A stretch of DNA of 64,000 bases from Thermocrinis ruber (lineage in GTDB: Bacteria; Aquificota; Aquificia; Aquificales; Aquificaceae). The notes beneath the pieces were generated by a model. That model had not been told where the DNA came from. It ran no database searches and saw only the letters and a program-made list of their open reading frames with translations. Made by a program: the position numbers and the translations under genes. Shown here in pieces: positions 32,598 to 42,754 of this stretch (positions within the stretch are counted from its first letter, which is position 1; each line of letters starts with the position of its first letter). The stretch is taken from the NCBI RefSeq assembly GCF_000512735.1, contig NZ_CP007028.1, positions 682,001 to 746,000 on the forward strand, given 5' to 3'.

Positions 32598-33107
32598 ATG
32601 GTCCTTGCGTGTATGATGTGGGGCAGGTGGGAAAGGGAAGGCTTTTCTCCGGAGAAGATTCTGTGGCTTGTGGATAGCCCACATCCCCACTGGATAGAGA
32701 CCCAAAAGGACAACCTAAAGCTTGACTTTAAAGAGACCGGCTTTAGACAGTTTGTGTCCTTGAGTTCAAGGCACTTGATCACCGATGCTATGCTCATGTT
32801 CGGGCTAAACTACGCCAACTCCAAAGCCAAACTCATAGAAGCCCTAAACCCTCTGCGTCTGACCGTCAGGGTAAACCCCGGCAGTTATTTGGGCATAAGC
32901 CATCACTTCTTGGGTGCACCCTTTGAACTGGAACAGGACGAGATCCTGAGGGAATTTCTCAACTCCGCAAGGAAGACCTTAGAAGAGGAGGGTTTTGGTT
33001 TAAGTGTAGTTTTAATATCTTACAGCCCCTACTTGGAGGACCTTTTACTCTCCAACTTAGAACGGATAAGTGGCTTAAGCTACAAATTTTACGGAGACAC
33101 GCCATGA
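32598..33107 (+). CDS. Uncharacterised protein, probably lineage specific
   Basis: ATG 32598 is taken as the start, because the longer open frame lies antisense to the glcD-like gene. The 169-aa product contains SPEKILWLVDSPHPHWIETQ, RLTVRVNPGSYLGISHHFLGA and a Glu-rich helix. There is no signal peptide or membrane segment, and the family is not recognised. It is divergent from the glcD-like gene by 21 bp and overlaps the next gene by 4 bp (ATGA). Confidence 0.6.
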   Translation: MVLACMMWGRWEREGFSPEKILWLVDSPHPHWIETQKDNLKLDFKETGFRQFVSLSSRHLITDAMLMFGLNYANSKAKLIEALNPLRLTVRVNPGSYLGISHHFLGAPFELEQDEILREFLNSARKTLEEEGFGLSVVLISYSPYLEDLLLSNLERISGLSYKFYGDTP

Positions 33108-33340
33108 AGAACTACAGGGGTATTTTCAGCAAAATGGGAGAGCAGTTGGTGGAAAAATACATTGAAGACCTAAAAAAAGAGATCCAGGAAAAGGGAGAAG
33201 ACCCTGAGCTTTTGTTCAAACTGGGCGTGTGCTATGTAAGGATAAAGCAAATAGACAAAGCAAGGGAGGTATACAAAAGGCTGAAGGAGATAGACCAAGC
33301 CAAGGCAAAGGAGCTTTTGGATATAATCTACGAGGTTTAA
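33104..33340 (+). CDS. Small TPR-like protein
   Basis: A 78-aa protein with one clear tetratricopeptide unit, DPELLFKLGVCYVRIKQIDKAREVYKRL, followed by a partial second. It is translationally coupled to the uncharacterised gene upstream. It probably mediates a protein contact; the partner is unknown. Confidence 0.6.
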   Translation: MKNYRGIFSKMGEQLVEKYIEDLKKEIQEKGEDPELLFKLGVCYVRIKQIDKAREVYKRLKEIDQAKAKELLDIIYEV

Positions 33341-33377
33341 ACGGTAAATTTTGTATTTATTTGCTAAACTATATAAC

Positions 33378-34526
33378 GTGCAAAAGCTAATTCTTTTAAC
33401 CACCCTCTTTATGCTTTTGTCCATATCCCTGTTTGAAGGGCTAATTATAATCCTGACCTTATACACCTTTTACTCCATCGCAAGGGGTAGGCTAAAGCCC
33501 TATGGGAGACTATTCTTCCCTCTGCTCCTTTATGCCATTCCAACCTTGTTATCAACCATTTTGTATACTCCCTCTCACTTGGGAAAGGGTATAGAAAGGT
33601 CCCTGTTTTTGCTTGTGTATCCTTTGGGTGGCAAAGAAAGGCTTGATTACGAGTTTTTTAAAAAGTTCAACCTCTTTTTGATAACGGCGGGCGTTCTTTT
33701 GATCCCTGTGGTTATCTATAAGTTTCTCAAAACAGGACAGCCCGCTCCCCTCTGGGGTGGCTGGTTTGAAGTGGGTCTGCTCTATTCCTTTTTTTCTCTG
33801 AGTGCTTTAGCTATGCTTTTATACACCAGGAAAGGCTATTACTTTTTACTCTACCTTTTACTCTTCTTGCTCTTTGTGGGCTTTGTGTTTTTTAGCATGA
33901 GAAGGTCTGCCATGCTTGGTTTGGCCATCACGCTGATTTTCCTTCTTTACCTACTCAGAAGTTTTGTCTCTAAAAAGGTCTTAGCTTTTGTTTTCCTTTC
34001 CTTGACCTTTGCGGGCTCTCTGACCTTTGGCATTCTGGTGGAAAAAGATCCCCGCTTTGCTATTGCTTGGGAATTAATAACAGGCAAAAGAGCCTTAGAC
34101 GACCAAGCCCTCAATACCATATCAAGCCTAAGGTGGGAGATCTTCAAAAAGGGTTTAGAAGTGTTGCAAAAAGACATAAAGGAAAAGAACTACTTGGAGC
34201 TTTTGATAGGGCACGGCATAAACTCCGGCTACTATCTGGAGCCCAAATCTCCCGTGGGTGGCACCTACGAATCTGTGTTTTTACTTTCTGAACTCATAGA
34301 AAAGGGCGTTCTTGGTCTTGCGGGCATTCTGTGGCTTTGGCTTGCCTACTACTCTTTCTTCTTCCGCTTCAAAATAAGGCAAAGGGAAGACCTTTTGCTC
34401 TTACCTTCCTTATCTTTCTTGTCCGTTTTGCTAATCGGTAGCGTATTCACCGGCTTTTGGGATGCGATGCTTCCTTGGATCCTTCTTATGTTTAGGGTAG
34501 TGGAAAGGCATGGAGAAGGACATTAA
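33378..34526 (+). CDS. O-antigen ligase/polymerase-like membrane protein
   Basis: About 382 aa with roughly ten hydrophobic segments. The Wzy_C/WaaL-type loop is near the C-terminus (IGHGINSGYYLEPKSPVGGTYESVFLLSELIEKGVLGLAGILWL). Such proteins join or polymerise lipid-linked glycans in the periplasm. GTG 33378 is preferred to TTG 33351, since the hydrophobic N-terminus begins there; neither start has a strong Shine-Dalgarno. It opens the polysaccharide locus and overlaps the next gene by 17 bp. Confidence 0.75.
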   Translation: MQKLILLTTLFMLLSISLFEGLIIILTLYTFYSIARGRLKPYGRLFFPLLLYAIPTLLSTILYTPSHLGKGIERSLFLLVYPLGGKERLDYEFFKKFNLFLITAGVLLIPVVIYKFLKTGQPAPLWGGWFEVGLLYSFFSLSALAMLLYTRKGYYFLLYLLLFLLFVGFVFFSMRRSAMLGLAITLIFLLYLLRSFVSKKVLAFVFLSLTFAGSLTFGILVEKDPRFAIAWELITGKRALDDQALNTISSLRWEIFKKGLEVLQKDIKEKNYLELLIGHGINSGYYLEPKSPVGGTYESVFLLSELIEKGVLGLAGILWLWLAYYSFFFRFKIRQREDLLLLPSLSFLSVLLIGSVFTGFWDAMLPWILLMFRVVERHGEGH

Positions 34527-35544
34527 AAAAATACTTCTCATTATGGGACATTCTGCGGGCGTGGGCGATATGCTACGGGCTTCTGCAAGCTGGAGGGCTC
34601 TAAAGAACAAATTCCCAACCGCAGACTTGCATCTTCTCTTCCTCACCAAGGACCCCGGCTATGTGTCCGAAACATTAATATCAAAACACCACCTTTTAGC
34701 TTCCTTTCATACTTTAGACAAAAGGCTAAAAGGTCTGAAGGATTGGATGGAGTTTTTCAAGGGCTTTGCTAAGCTTGTGAGAGAACTAAATCCCGACCTG
34801 ATCGTAGATATGGAGCCACACGGCTTGAAAAGTTCCATGCTCTGTCTGTATGCAAGGCTAAAATACAAAATTCCATCCGTAGGCATTGCAGAATTCCCGG
34901 GCAGGGGTCTCTTTTACACCCACAAGGCTCCCTCCAGCAGGGTTGTGTTAAAGAGTAAAGACTATACAGACAGGTATTTTGTAGTTCTAAAGGCTTTTGG
35001 TATTGAAAGGCAAGGACTACCAATAGAGCTGGAGGAAACAGAGGAGGGCAGGCAGTTTAGAGAAACCATGAGAAGCCGGTTTTCCATACCGGAGGATGTC
35101 CCCCTTTTGGGCTTGAACATAGGCTGTGGAACCCCCGACGCCCTCTGGAAAAGACCCAATTTAGAACTGCTCAGAGAAGCGGTGCACAAAGTCCAAAAAG
35201 CTACCTCTTCCTTTTTAGTCCTAAGCGGGGCAAACTTTGAAGCGGATGTGAATGAGAGATTTTTGGAAGGCTACCACTTGCCAGCCCTAAACTTAGCAGG
35301 AAAAACCAACATATTAGAGCTTGCTGGTCTTATAAAGGCATGCAGGCTTTTTATATCCTCCGACAGCGGACCCTATCATATGAGCGTAGCCCTCAAAGTT
35401 CCCACCTTAGGTGTTTTCGTCAAAGACTTTCCCTACTCCTATCACAACCACCCTTGGGTGAGGAATGTGGTTTTACAAAGCCACCAAGATATAGAGAAAT
35501 TTATCTCCTCTGCCCTTGAGCTGTGGAAGTACTCTTCAGAATAA
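34510..35544 (+). CDS. Glycosyltransferase family 9 (heptosyltransferase-like)
   Basis: A 344-aa protein with the GT9 layout: IMGHSAGVGDMLRASASWRALKNKFP at the N-terminus, DLIVDMEPHG mid-domain, and the C-terminal nucleotide-sugar site FISSDSGPYHMSVALKVPTLGVF. It may add heptose or another sugar to the lipopolysaccharide core. It overlaps the ligase-like gene and precedes the flippase by 9 bp. Confidence 0.83.
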   Translation: MEKDIKKILLIMGHSAGVGDMLRASASWRALKNKFPTADLHLLFLTKDPGYVSETLISKHHLLASFHTLDKRLKGLKDWMEFFKGFAKLVRELNPDLIVDMEPHGLKSSMLCLYARLKYKIPSVGIAEFPGRGLFYTHKAPSSRVVLKSKDYTDRYFVVLKAFGIERQGLPIELEETEEGRQFRETMRSRFSIPEDVPLLGLNIGCGTPDALWKRPNLELLREAVHKVQKATSSFLVLSGANFEADVNERFLEGYHLPALNLAGKTNILELAGLIKACRLFISSDSGPYHMSVALKVPTLGVFVKDFPYSYHNHPWVRNVVLQSHQDIEKFISSALELWKYSSE

Positions 35545-35553
35545 AATACATGC

Positions 35554-36834
35554 ATGCTTAAACTAAAACCCGAATCAATAAGGCACGCTATAATTAAAAC
35601 CTCCACCATAAACCTACTTGCAAGAGGCTTTGGATACCTAAAACACTTAGCTATAGCAATACTCCTTGGGTTTAGCTATCAAACGGACGCCTTCTTTATG
35701 GCTTTATCCCTTCTTGGCATTTTCTTGATCTTTGTAGATGTCTTTGACTCCATCGGAGTTCCTCAGCTTGTCTTTGCAAGAATGAAAAGCGAAGAAGAAT
35801 TCAAAAAACTTGCAGGACTTCTCCTCACATTTACCACCATATTAGCCTTTTCTTTAACCTTTGTAGCCTTAGTGGGCATTCCTCTGCTTTCCAAAGTAGC
35901 GGTTGGCTTTGATCAAAGAACAAAAGAAGCCACAGAACTTCACCTTTTACTACTCCTTCCCTATCTTTTTTTAAACTTCTTCTTCCATCACTTTGGTGCT
36001 GTCTTAAGAAGCTTAAGGTATTTTACTCCATACTTTATTGGAGAGTTTATTCTTTCTTTCTTCTCTTTTCTTTTTATTGTGCTTGGGCTTTACCTTTTCC
36101 ACAGTCCATTGGTTCTTCCAATAAGCCTTAGCCTTTCCCAGCTTATGGCAACCCTATATATAATCTTTGTTGGCAAAGAGTTTTTACACTTTAGTTTTTT
36201 TATAGACGAAAGGGTAAAGGAAATACTAAGGCACTTTGTTTTTCTCTCTGCCCTGTATGGAGTTTTCCACCTTTTTATCTTGGTAGATAGGGCTTTTGCC
36301 TCTTTGCTTGGAGAAAAGGGCGTGTCCGCATTAACTTATGGTTCAATGGTTGCCTTTGCTTTACGAAGTGTTCTAAGACTTGAACATATGGCTATTACAT
36401 CCCTATCTGAAACAAAGGCAAGCATTCAAACTTTGAACAAGTTTTTAAAGTTTTCCTTCGTTGTTTCTCTACCCGTTATGCTTTTTCTGTTCTTCTTTCC
36501 AGAGATCCCCGTAAAACTACTCTTTGGACATGGAAAATTTACACAAACTGATGTAGAACTAACTGCAACCGCTACTAAATACTATGCAATTTCTTTGTTC
36601 TTAGTTCTTGCTTGGACAATCCTATATAGAGCCTTTCAAATTATAAACTGGCTTTTGCCTGTTTTCTTTATTGCTTTGATTGGTATATTAATTAACGGAT
36701 TTTTTAACTACCTGTTTGTAGTAGTTTATAAGCTTGGAATAGCTGGAATATGCTTGGGAACTTTTTTTGCTTACTCCTTTCTTTGTGGGGTCTCCTACGG
36801 TATCCTGATATGGAGGCTAAAGATGGAAAAATAA
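35554..36834 (+). CDS. MurJ/MviN-family lipid-linked glycan flippase
   Basis: A 426-aa protein with about 12-14 hydrophobic segments. The N-terminus (TSTINLLARGFGYLKHLAIAILLGFSYQTDAFFMA) is typical of MviN/MurJ of the MOP superfamily. In a polysaccharide locus it probably flips an oligosaccharide-lipid rather than lipid II; that is inferred from position. Part of the gene and the following region is AT-richer than the core genes. Confidence 0.8.
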   Translation: MLKLKPESIRHAIIKTSTINLLARGFGYLKHLAIAILLGFSYQTDAFFMALSLLGIFLIFVDVFDSIGVPQLVFARMKSEEEFKKLAGLLLTFTTILAFSLTFVALVGIPLLSKVAVGFDQRTKEATELHLLLLLPYLFLNFFFHHFGAVLRSLRYFTPYFIGEFILSFFSFLFIVLGLYLFHSPLVLPISLSLSQLMATLYIIFVGKEFLHFSFFIDERVKEILRHFVFLSALYGVFHLFILVDRAFASLLGEKGVSALTYGSMVAFALRSVLRLEHMAITSLSETKASIQTLNKFLKFSFVVSLPVMLFLFFFPEIPVKLLFGHGKFTQTDVELTATATKYYAISLFLVLAWTILYRAFQIINWLLPVFFIALIGILINGFFNYLFVVVYKLGIAGICLGTFFAYSFLCGVSYGILIWRLKMEK

Positions 36835-36850
36835 ATTAAAATAAAAAGCA

Positions 36851-37873
36851 ATGGCTAAAATCGAATGTCCCATATGCTACACAGAAGTTGAAGAACGAAA
36901 TTTCAAAGAAACTTATGTTTCTCCTTATAACGACCAAGAGTATAAACGCTACGAGTGCCCAAACTGCGATGTTCATTGGTGGGAGCCGTTGAAGATTATT
37001 CCAGAGTTTTATGAAAGTGAAGTTTTTGAAGATTATGTTGCGTTTCACGAGGGTGTAGGGACCAGGCTTGGCGAATACCACAAAGCTTTTTTTAAATACT
37101 TTCCTTCCAATGTAAGAGGTAAGCTTTTGGATGTAGGCTGTGGAGACGGAAGATTTTTAAGACATGCTAAAGAACAAGGCTTTGAAATATGGGGAATAGA
37201 CTTTGACAAAAAATCTGTAGAGAATGTAAAAAGGAACCTTGGTATTGACACCGTTTTTGCCATGAGCTTAGAAGAGTTCTATGAATACGCTAAGGAGAGA
37301 AACTTAAAGTTTGATGTAATCACCTTTTTTGAGGTTTTAGAACATCAGGACAAACCAAGGGAATTTCTTGAAATGGTAAAAGGGCTTTTGAAAGAAGGAG
37401 GATACATAGCGGGAAGCGTGCCCAATAGGGAAAGATTTTTGAGAGAAATATACTGGAAAATTTCACATGCTGACCATCCACCGCATCATTTTTTGAGATT
37501 CTCTCGGAGATCTCTTGAAAATGCTTTAAAACTAAGTGGTTTTGAAGATGCACATGTTTATATTATGGATTTTACTTTTGATGAAATATATCCATACGTT
37601 GAAATGAAATTGCTTGGCAGGTTTTATAATCTACGAAATTTATTAAAGTCTATGGTGCTTGGAGATAGAAAAAGGGCAGGTGCTTACGTGGATGATATTA
37701 TAGTAGGTGAAGTTTCTAATTCGGTTAAGATTAGGGCATATGGCTTAAAAATTATTAAGCTAATTAGGAATACTCTTTTGTCTCCAGTTGCGTTTGTTTA
37801 TATAAATAGCTCACATCAAAGAGGTCCTAATCTGTATTTTCAAGCGCGGAGGTTAAGAATTGAAGGGAAATAA
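36851..37873 (+). CDS. SAM-dependent methyltransferase with N-terminal zinc-binding domain
   Basis: A 340-aa protein. An N-terminal CPICYTEVEE...YECPNCDVHWWEP pair of CxxC motifs suggests a zinc knuckle. A class I methyltransferase follows with LLDVGCGDGRFLRHAKEQG, IWGIDFDKKSVENVKR and VLEHQDKPREFLEMVK. The architecture occurs in sugar methyltransferases of surface-glycan clusters. The target is probably a sugar of the polysaccharide; not proven. Confidence 0.8.
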   Translation: MAKIECPICYTEVEERNFKETYVSPYNDQEYKRYECPNCDVHWWEPLKIIPEFYESEVFEDYVAFHEGVGTRLGEYHKAFFKYFPSNVRGKLLDVGCGDGRFLRHAKEQGFEIWGIDFDKKSVENVKRNLGIDTVFAMSLEEFYEYAKERNLKFDVITFFEVLEHQDKPREFLEMVKGLLKEGGYIAGSVPNRERFLREIYWKISHADHPPHHFLRFSRRSLENALKLSGFEDAHVYIMDFTFDEIYPYVEMKLLGRFYNLRNLLKSMVLGDRKRAGAYVDDIIVGEVSNSVKIRAYGLKIIKLIRNTLLSPVAFVYINSSHQRGPNLYFQARRLRIEGK

Positions 37874-38630
37874 AGTACAGAAACTCATCAAATTTTTGAA
37901 ATTTCCGTTTAAGTATTACAACTCCCATCCCCTAGAAAAACAGAGATACAATAAAAGAATCCTACAGATTTTAGGTTCAAGGTTTGGCTTAGAGATATTA
38001 TTTTTTACAGATGTCTCGAAGAAGAGTTTTTTAGAAGATCCGCTTGTAAAAGCACTTATAAACAATTTTGGTTTAGAAGAATTATCTTCCTCGTTAGATA
38101 GAAAATTTGTTCTTAGTCAGTTATTAAAATATACAGTGGGTATAGATGGAGATTACATAGAGTTTGGTGTATATAAAGGAGCTTCGGCTTTTATAATGAG
38201 TGTATTTGTTGAAATGCACAAATTAAATAAACATATTCATTTGGTAGACAGTTTTGAGGGTTTATCAGAGCCAGATCCTAAGATTGATGGGACGTACTGG
38301 AAACCTGGAGATTTGAAAACTTCATTTGTTAGTCCTGCTCTTAGTAAATATGACTTTGTAAAAGTATACAAAGGCTGGATACCTGACGTATTTAAACATT
38401 TACCGTCTGATTTGAAAATAAGCTTTGCCCACATAGACGTTGATTTATATGAGCCAACAAAGGAGTCATTGATTTATACTTTAGACAGGTTGTCGCATGG
38501 AGGAATAATACTTTTTGATGATTACTATTTTGAAACATGCCCTGGAGCTAAAAAAGCTGTTGATGAAACTCTTGGAGAAGAGAATGTGATTATACTACCA
38601 ACAGGCCAAGCGTTTTTTATAAAATGTTGA
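37860..38630 (+). CDS. TylF/MycF-type sugar O-methyltransferase (TTG start)
   Basis: A 256-aa protein of the macrocin O-methyltransferase family: EFGVYKGASAFIMSVFVE, IHLVDSFEGLSEPD, FAHIDVDLYEPTKESL and ILFDDYYFETCPGAKKAVDE (metal-site Asp pair). TTG 37860 is accepted because GGAGG lies 7 nt before it; it overlaps the previous gene by 14 bp. It probably methylates a polysaccharide sugar with Mg2+. Confidence 0.83.
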   Translation: MKGNKVQKLIKFLKFPFKYYNSHPLEKQRYNKRILQILGSRFGLEILFFTDVSKKSFLEDPLVKALINNFGLEELSSSLDRKFVLSQLLKYTVGIDGDYIEFGVYKGASAFIMSVFVEMHKLNKHIHLVDSFEGLSEPDPKIDGTYWKPGDLKTSFVSPALSKYDFVKVYKGWIPDVFKHLPSDLKISFAHIDVDLYEPTKESLIYTLDRLSHGGIILFDDYYFETCPGAKKAVDETLGEENVIILPTGQAFFIKC

Positions 38631-38658
38631 TTAAAAGAACAAACAAGCATTTTAAACC

Positions 38659-40584
38659 ATGTGCCGAATAGTAGGCTTTATTGACTTTAATTTCAATAAT
38701 TTTTACTCCCTTGAAGAAACAATTACACTTATGCGTGATACTCTTATTCATGGCGGACCCGATGATGCGGGAATTTTTATAGATAAAGACTTCCCCGTAG
38801 CTTTGGGACACCGGAGGCTTTCCATCCTTGACCTTTCTTCGCTTGGACATCAGCCCATGGAGTTTGAAAATTTAGTGATAACCTACAACGGAGAGGTGTA
38901 TAACTTCAAGGAAATCAGAAAAGAGCTTGAAAAGGAGGGCTATAAATTTATCTCAAACTCAGACACGGAGGTTATCCTTAAGGCTTTCCACCGATGGGGC
39001 TTTTCTGCGGTCCATAAATTCCGTGGCATGTTTGCCTTTGCCCTGTGGGACAAAAAAGACAAAAAGCTTATCCTTTGCAGGGACAGGATAGGCGTAAAGC
39101 CTCTGTATTACTATTACAAAAACGGACTTTTTATGTTTGCATCAGAGCTAAAAGCTTTTCACAAACACTCAAAGTTTGAAAAAAATCTAAACCTCACAGG
39201 ACTTTCCCTATACCTAAAATACGGCTACATACCAGCACCCTATTCTATCTTTGAAAATGTCCATAAACTAAAGCCCGGACACTTTTTAGTCTTAGACCAA
39301 AAGGGAAACATTGAGGAATTCCCTTATTGGAAGGTAGAAGATTATTTCCTGAAGGGAAAGGAAGAAAAGGATAAGTGGCTAAAAAGGTCAGAGGAGGAAC
39401 TGGCACAGGAGCTTGAGGAGATTTTAACGGAAAGCTTCAAGCTTAGGCTTGTCTCTGATGTGCCGGTAGGAATGTTTTTGAGCGGGGGCATTGACTCTTC
39501 CACCGTGTGTGCCCTGCTTTCAAAGGAAGGAATTAAGCTAAAGACCTTTACCATAGGCTTTTACGAAAAGGAATACAACGAGGCAGAGTATGCCAAAAAG
39601 GTGGCGGAGTATTTTGGAACAGAACATACAGAGCTTTACTGCACTCCAAAGGAAGCCTTTGAAATAATCCCAAAGCTACCAGAGATTTATGACGAGCCCT
39701 TTGGGGACTCTTCTGCCATTCCCACCTATTTGGTCTCAAGGCTAGCCAGATCTCAGGTAAAGGTCTCCCTATCCGCTGACGGAGGAGATGAGCAGTTCTG
39801 CGGATACACAAGGTATTGGTTGATTACAGACAGAATAGCCAAGCTGTCAAAAATTCCCTTTTCCAATCTGCTTGCCAACACCCTAGACCTCATCCATCCA
39901 GACCTTGCTCTGAAGCTTTACAACGCATTTAAACCAATTCTGCCAAAATACACCAACTTTAGGGACAAATACATAAAGCTTAGAAATGTTTTGAAGGCTA
40001 AGGATGTTATGGAACAGTATGATTTAGCAGTTAGCTACTTTTTGGTGGAGGACCTAAAGCCTTTGGGAATAGGGTCGTCGGAAAAGAAAGACTTAAAAGA
40101 TTGGGCTTTGGTTGATGAGCTTGACCCACTTGCTTCAATGATGCTACTTGACTTGAAAACTTATCTACCTGACGATATACTCGTTAAGGTGGATAGGGCA
40201 ACCATGAGCGTAGCCCTTGAAGGAAGGGAGCCCTTTTTAGACCATAAAATAGTGGAATGGACTTCTCAACTCCCGGTGGAGTTCAAGTATAAAAACGGTA
40301 TCAGCAAGTATTTGCTAAGAAAGGTTTTGTATAAATACATCCCAAAAGAGCTTGTAGAGAGACCAAAGCAAGGTTTTGGGGTGCCAATCTATGAGTGGTT
40401 TAAGGGAGAACTAAAGGGACTATATAAAGAGTATTTGGACGTAGAGAGAATAAAAAAGGAAGGATTGTTTAACCACGTGGAAGTCAAAAGACTTTTAGAG
40501 GACTTTCTTTCTGACAGAGGAGTAAATCATAACAAGCTTTGGCTATTGTTTGTGTTTGAAACTTGGAGGAATAAATGGCTGTAA
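38659..40584 (+). CDS. asnB: Asparagine synthase (glutamine-hydrolysing) type amidotransferase
   Basis: A 641-aa protein. An N-terminal glutaminase with Cys2 (MCRIVGF), HRRLSILDLSSLGHQPM and YNGEVYNF is followed by the synthase domain with the PP-loop FLSGGIDSSTVCALL and SADGGDEQFCGYTRY. In glycan loci such enzymes often amidate uronic acids or other sugars rather than make free asparagine; either is possible. It overlaps the next gene by 10 bp. Confidence 0.9.
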   Translation: MCRIVGFIDFNFNNFYSLEETITLMRDTLIHGGPDDAGIFIDKDFPVALGHRRLSILDLSSLGHQPMEFENLVITYNGEVYNFKEIRKELEKEGYKFISNSDTEVILKAFHRWGFSAVHKFRGMFAFALWDKKDKKLILCRDRIGVKPLYYYYKNGLFMFASELKAFHKHSKFEKNLNLTGLSLYLKYGYIPAPYSIFENVHKLKPGHFLVLDQKGNIEEFPYWKVEDYFLKGKEEKDKWLKRSEEELAQELEEILTESFKLRLVSDVPVGMFLSGGIDSSTVCALLSKEGIKLKTFTIGFYEKEYNEAEYAKKVAEYFGTEHTELYCTPKEAFEIIPKLPEIYDEPFGDSSAIPTYLVSRLARSQVKVSLSADGGDEQFCGYTRYWLITDRIAKLSKIPFSNLLANTLDLIHPDLALKLYNAFKPILPKYTNFRDKYIKLRNVLKAKDVMEQYDLAVSYFLVEDLKPLGIGSSEKKDLKDWALVDELDPLASMMLLDLKTYLPDDILVKVDRATMSVALEGREPFLDHKIVEWTSQLPVEFKYKNGISKYLLRKVLYKYIPKELVERPKQGFGVPIYEWFKGELKGLYKEYLDVERIKKEGLFNHVEVKRLLEDFLSDRGVNHNKLWLLFVFETWRNKWL

Positions 40585-41774
40585 AGCTATACTTTCTCAT
40601 AAATTCCCTTGCGGGAGGAGGGGCGGAAAAGGTGGCAATAAGGTTATCTGAGCATTTACCAATATCTGAATTTATTTTACTTGAGCGTGATGTTAAATAC
40701 AAGACAGATAAACCGATCTTTTTTCTTAGCAATCATTCAACCAAAACAAGCCCAATAATAAAAACTTTAAACATTCCAATATATGCGTATAAGCTTTCGG
40801 ATTTCATAGAAAAAAATTCACTTGTGGTATCATTTTTGGAAAGGGCTAATTTTGTAAATATAATTTCCAAGCTTTTTAAGAAGCACAAAGCCATAATATC
40901 CGTGCATGTGGACCAGCAAACAGGTCATGTTGGTTTAAGAAAACTGAACAAGCTTTTGGTAAGACTTCTTTATCCGAAGGCAGACCTAATTATAGCAGTT
41001 AGCCACGGAGTGAAGGAAAGCTTGATTAATCTCGGTATAGAGGAAGAAAAAATAAAGGTGATCTACAATCCCTATCCAATAGATCAAATAAGAGAGTTAG
41101 CAAAGGAATCGTTAGGAAGCTATGAAGAAATTTTTAAACATCCCGTTTTAATCACCGCAGGAAGGCTAACAAAGCAAAAGGGTCTATGGTACTTGCTAAG
41201 AGTCTTTAAAGCTTTAAAAGAAAAGCACAAAGATTTAAAGCTTGTGATTTTAGGAGAGGGAGAGTTAAAGGATTATTTAGTAGAACTTTCTCAAGAACTT
41301 GGACTAAAAACTTATGTTTGGGACAGAGATAGGCTTTCCGAAAGCTTTGATGTTTATTTCTTGGGCTTTCAGAAAAACCCTTTCAAATTCATGGCAAGGT
41401 CTAAGCTTTTTGTTTTTCCTTCTTTGTGGGAAGGGTTTGGGAACGTTTTAGTAGAAGCTATGGTGTGTGGAGTGCCTGTAGTATCTTCCGACTGCAGAAG
41501 CGGTCCAAGGGAGATTTTGGCACCAAACACAGATTTTAACTATCAAACCCAAAAGCCAGAGTTTGCAGAATATGGGGTCTTGATACCTGTTTTTGAAGTA
41601 AAATATAAAACTGCAAAGGAACCCTTAGAAGAGAGGGAAATAATGTGGGTTGAAACTGTAGATAAGCTACTTGAAGACGAAAACTTGAGAAAAAACTACT
41701 CGGAAAAAGTTAAACAAAGGGCGGAGGATTTTAGAATTGAAAAGATCGTTCAAGAATGGAAGGAGGTTTTATGA
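40575..41774 (+). CDS. Glycosyltransferase family 4
   Basis: A 399-aa GT-B enzyme. It has an N-terminal glycine-rich NSLAGGGAEKVAIRLSEHLP, AVSHGVKESLINLGI, VLITAGRLTKQKGLWYLLRVF and the C-terminal donor site FVFPSLWEGFGNVLVEAMVCGVPVVSSDC. It transfers a nucleotide-sugar in repeat-unit assembly. The last 27 codons are duplicated at 42874-42959. Its stop overlaps the next start (ATGA). Confidence 0.88.
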   Translation: MAVKLYFLINSLAGGGAEKVAIRLSEHLPISEFILLERDVKYKTDKPIFFLSNHSTKTSPIIKTLNIPIYAYKLSDFIEKNSLVVSFLERANFVNIISKLFKKHKAIISVHVDQQTGHVGLRKLNKLLVRLLYPKADLIIAVSHGVKESLINLGIEEEKIKVIYNPYPIDQIRELAKESLGSYEEIFKHPVLITAGRLTKQKGLWYLLRVFKALKEKHKDLKLVILGEGELKDYLVELSQELGLKTYVWDRDRLSESFDVYFLGFQKNPFKFMARSKLFVFPSLWEGFGNVLVEAMVCGVPVVSSDCRSGPREILAPNTDFNYQTQKPEFAEYGVLIPVFEVKYKTAKEPLEEREIMWVETVDKLLEDENLRKNYSEKVKQRAEDFRIEKIVQEWKEVL

Positions 41775-42754
41775 TGGAAAAAATAAAGAATAACCCAAAA
41801 GTTTCAGTTATCATACCAACTATTGGCAGAGAAAGCTTAATAAGAACATTAGAAAGCGTTTTAAATCAAACCTACCAGAATTTAGAAATAATAATAACTG
41901 ATGATACAGAGGAGGGCAAAGCCAAACCATTGATAGAAAGATATTTGACAGACCCAAGGATTAAATACGTTATTAATACAAAATATAAACACGGTCCGGA
42001 CGGAAACAAAAATAATGGATTAGATAACATCACTGGTGAATACTTTACTTTTGTAGATGATGACGATATTATAATGCCAAATGCTATTGAGGAACTTTTG
42101 AATGTTGCTATTAAAGGAAACTACAGTATAGTTTTTGCCAATTGTGTAGATAACATAGAAGGAGAATTTACCGGATTACATTATGGAAAGGATGAAGAAG
42201 TCTGTTGGTTAGACTGGTTATGTAGCAGATACGAACGCGAATATTTTTTTCTTATAAAAACTTCAATTTTGGAAAATGATAGATTTTACGACGAATGTTG
42301 GGGAGGAGAGGGAATATTAATGCTTAAACTTTTCAAAAAGGCACAGGTTAGTTTTTATTTACATAAGGCATTAGCAAAAATATATAAAGTATATATCGGT
42401 AGTCAAGATAGAGTCTCTCTTCAGTACGCTAAACAAGCAAAGAGGACTTATTTAAAGTATGTACTTTTTCTACAAGAGTTTGGAAATGATATGATAAGTC
42501 ACTGTCCCAAGACTTTTATAAGACACTCCTTGATCGGGATTTACTACTCAGCATTGGTTGAAGAATATAAGCAGGCTTTCAAATGGTGCATGGATTCAGT
42601 GAAAGCATACCCAAAATTATTTTTTATACCTATCCTCTGGACATTATTTTGTATGATTTTGCCTAAATCTTTTGTGATTAAATTTTACGAGAACTACTCA
42701 AAGAGAATTAGAAAGCTTTTATTAAAAATGTTGATTGGAGGACGTTCTAAATGA
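41771..42754 (+). CDS. Glycosyltransferase family 2
   Basis: A 327-aa GT-A enzyme: KVSVIIPTIGRESLIRTLESVLNQTYQNLEIIITDD, then YFTFVDDDDIIMPNAIEEL with the metal-binding acidic cluster. ATG 41771 follows AAGGAGG by 4 nt, with a second ATG directly after. The C-terminal half is AT-rich and has a hydrophobic stretch near the end (FFIPILWTLFCMILPK). It overlaps the dehydrogenase fragment by 4 bp. Confidence 0.85.
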   Translation: MMEKIKNNPKVSVIIPTIGRESLIRTLESVLNQTYQNLEIIITDDTEEGKAKPLIERYLTDPRIKYVINTKYKHGPDGNKNNGLDNITGEYFTFVDDDDIIMPNAIEELLNVAIKGNYSIVFANCVDNIEGEFTGLHYGKDEEVCWLDWLCSRYEREYFFLIKTSILENDRFYDECWGGEGILMLKLFKKAQVSFYLHKALAKIYKVYIGSQDRVSLQYAKQAKRTYLKYVLFLQEFGNDMISHCPKTFIRHSLIGIYYSALVEEYKQAFKWCMDSVKAYPKLFFIPILWTLFCMILPKSFVIKFYENYSKRIRKLLLKMLIGGRSK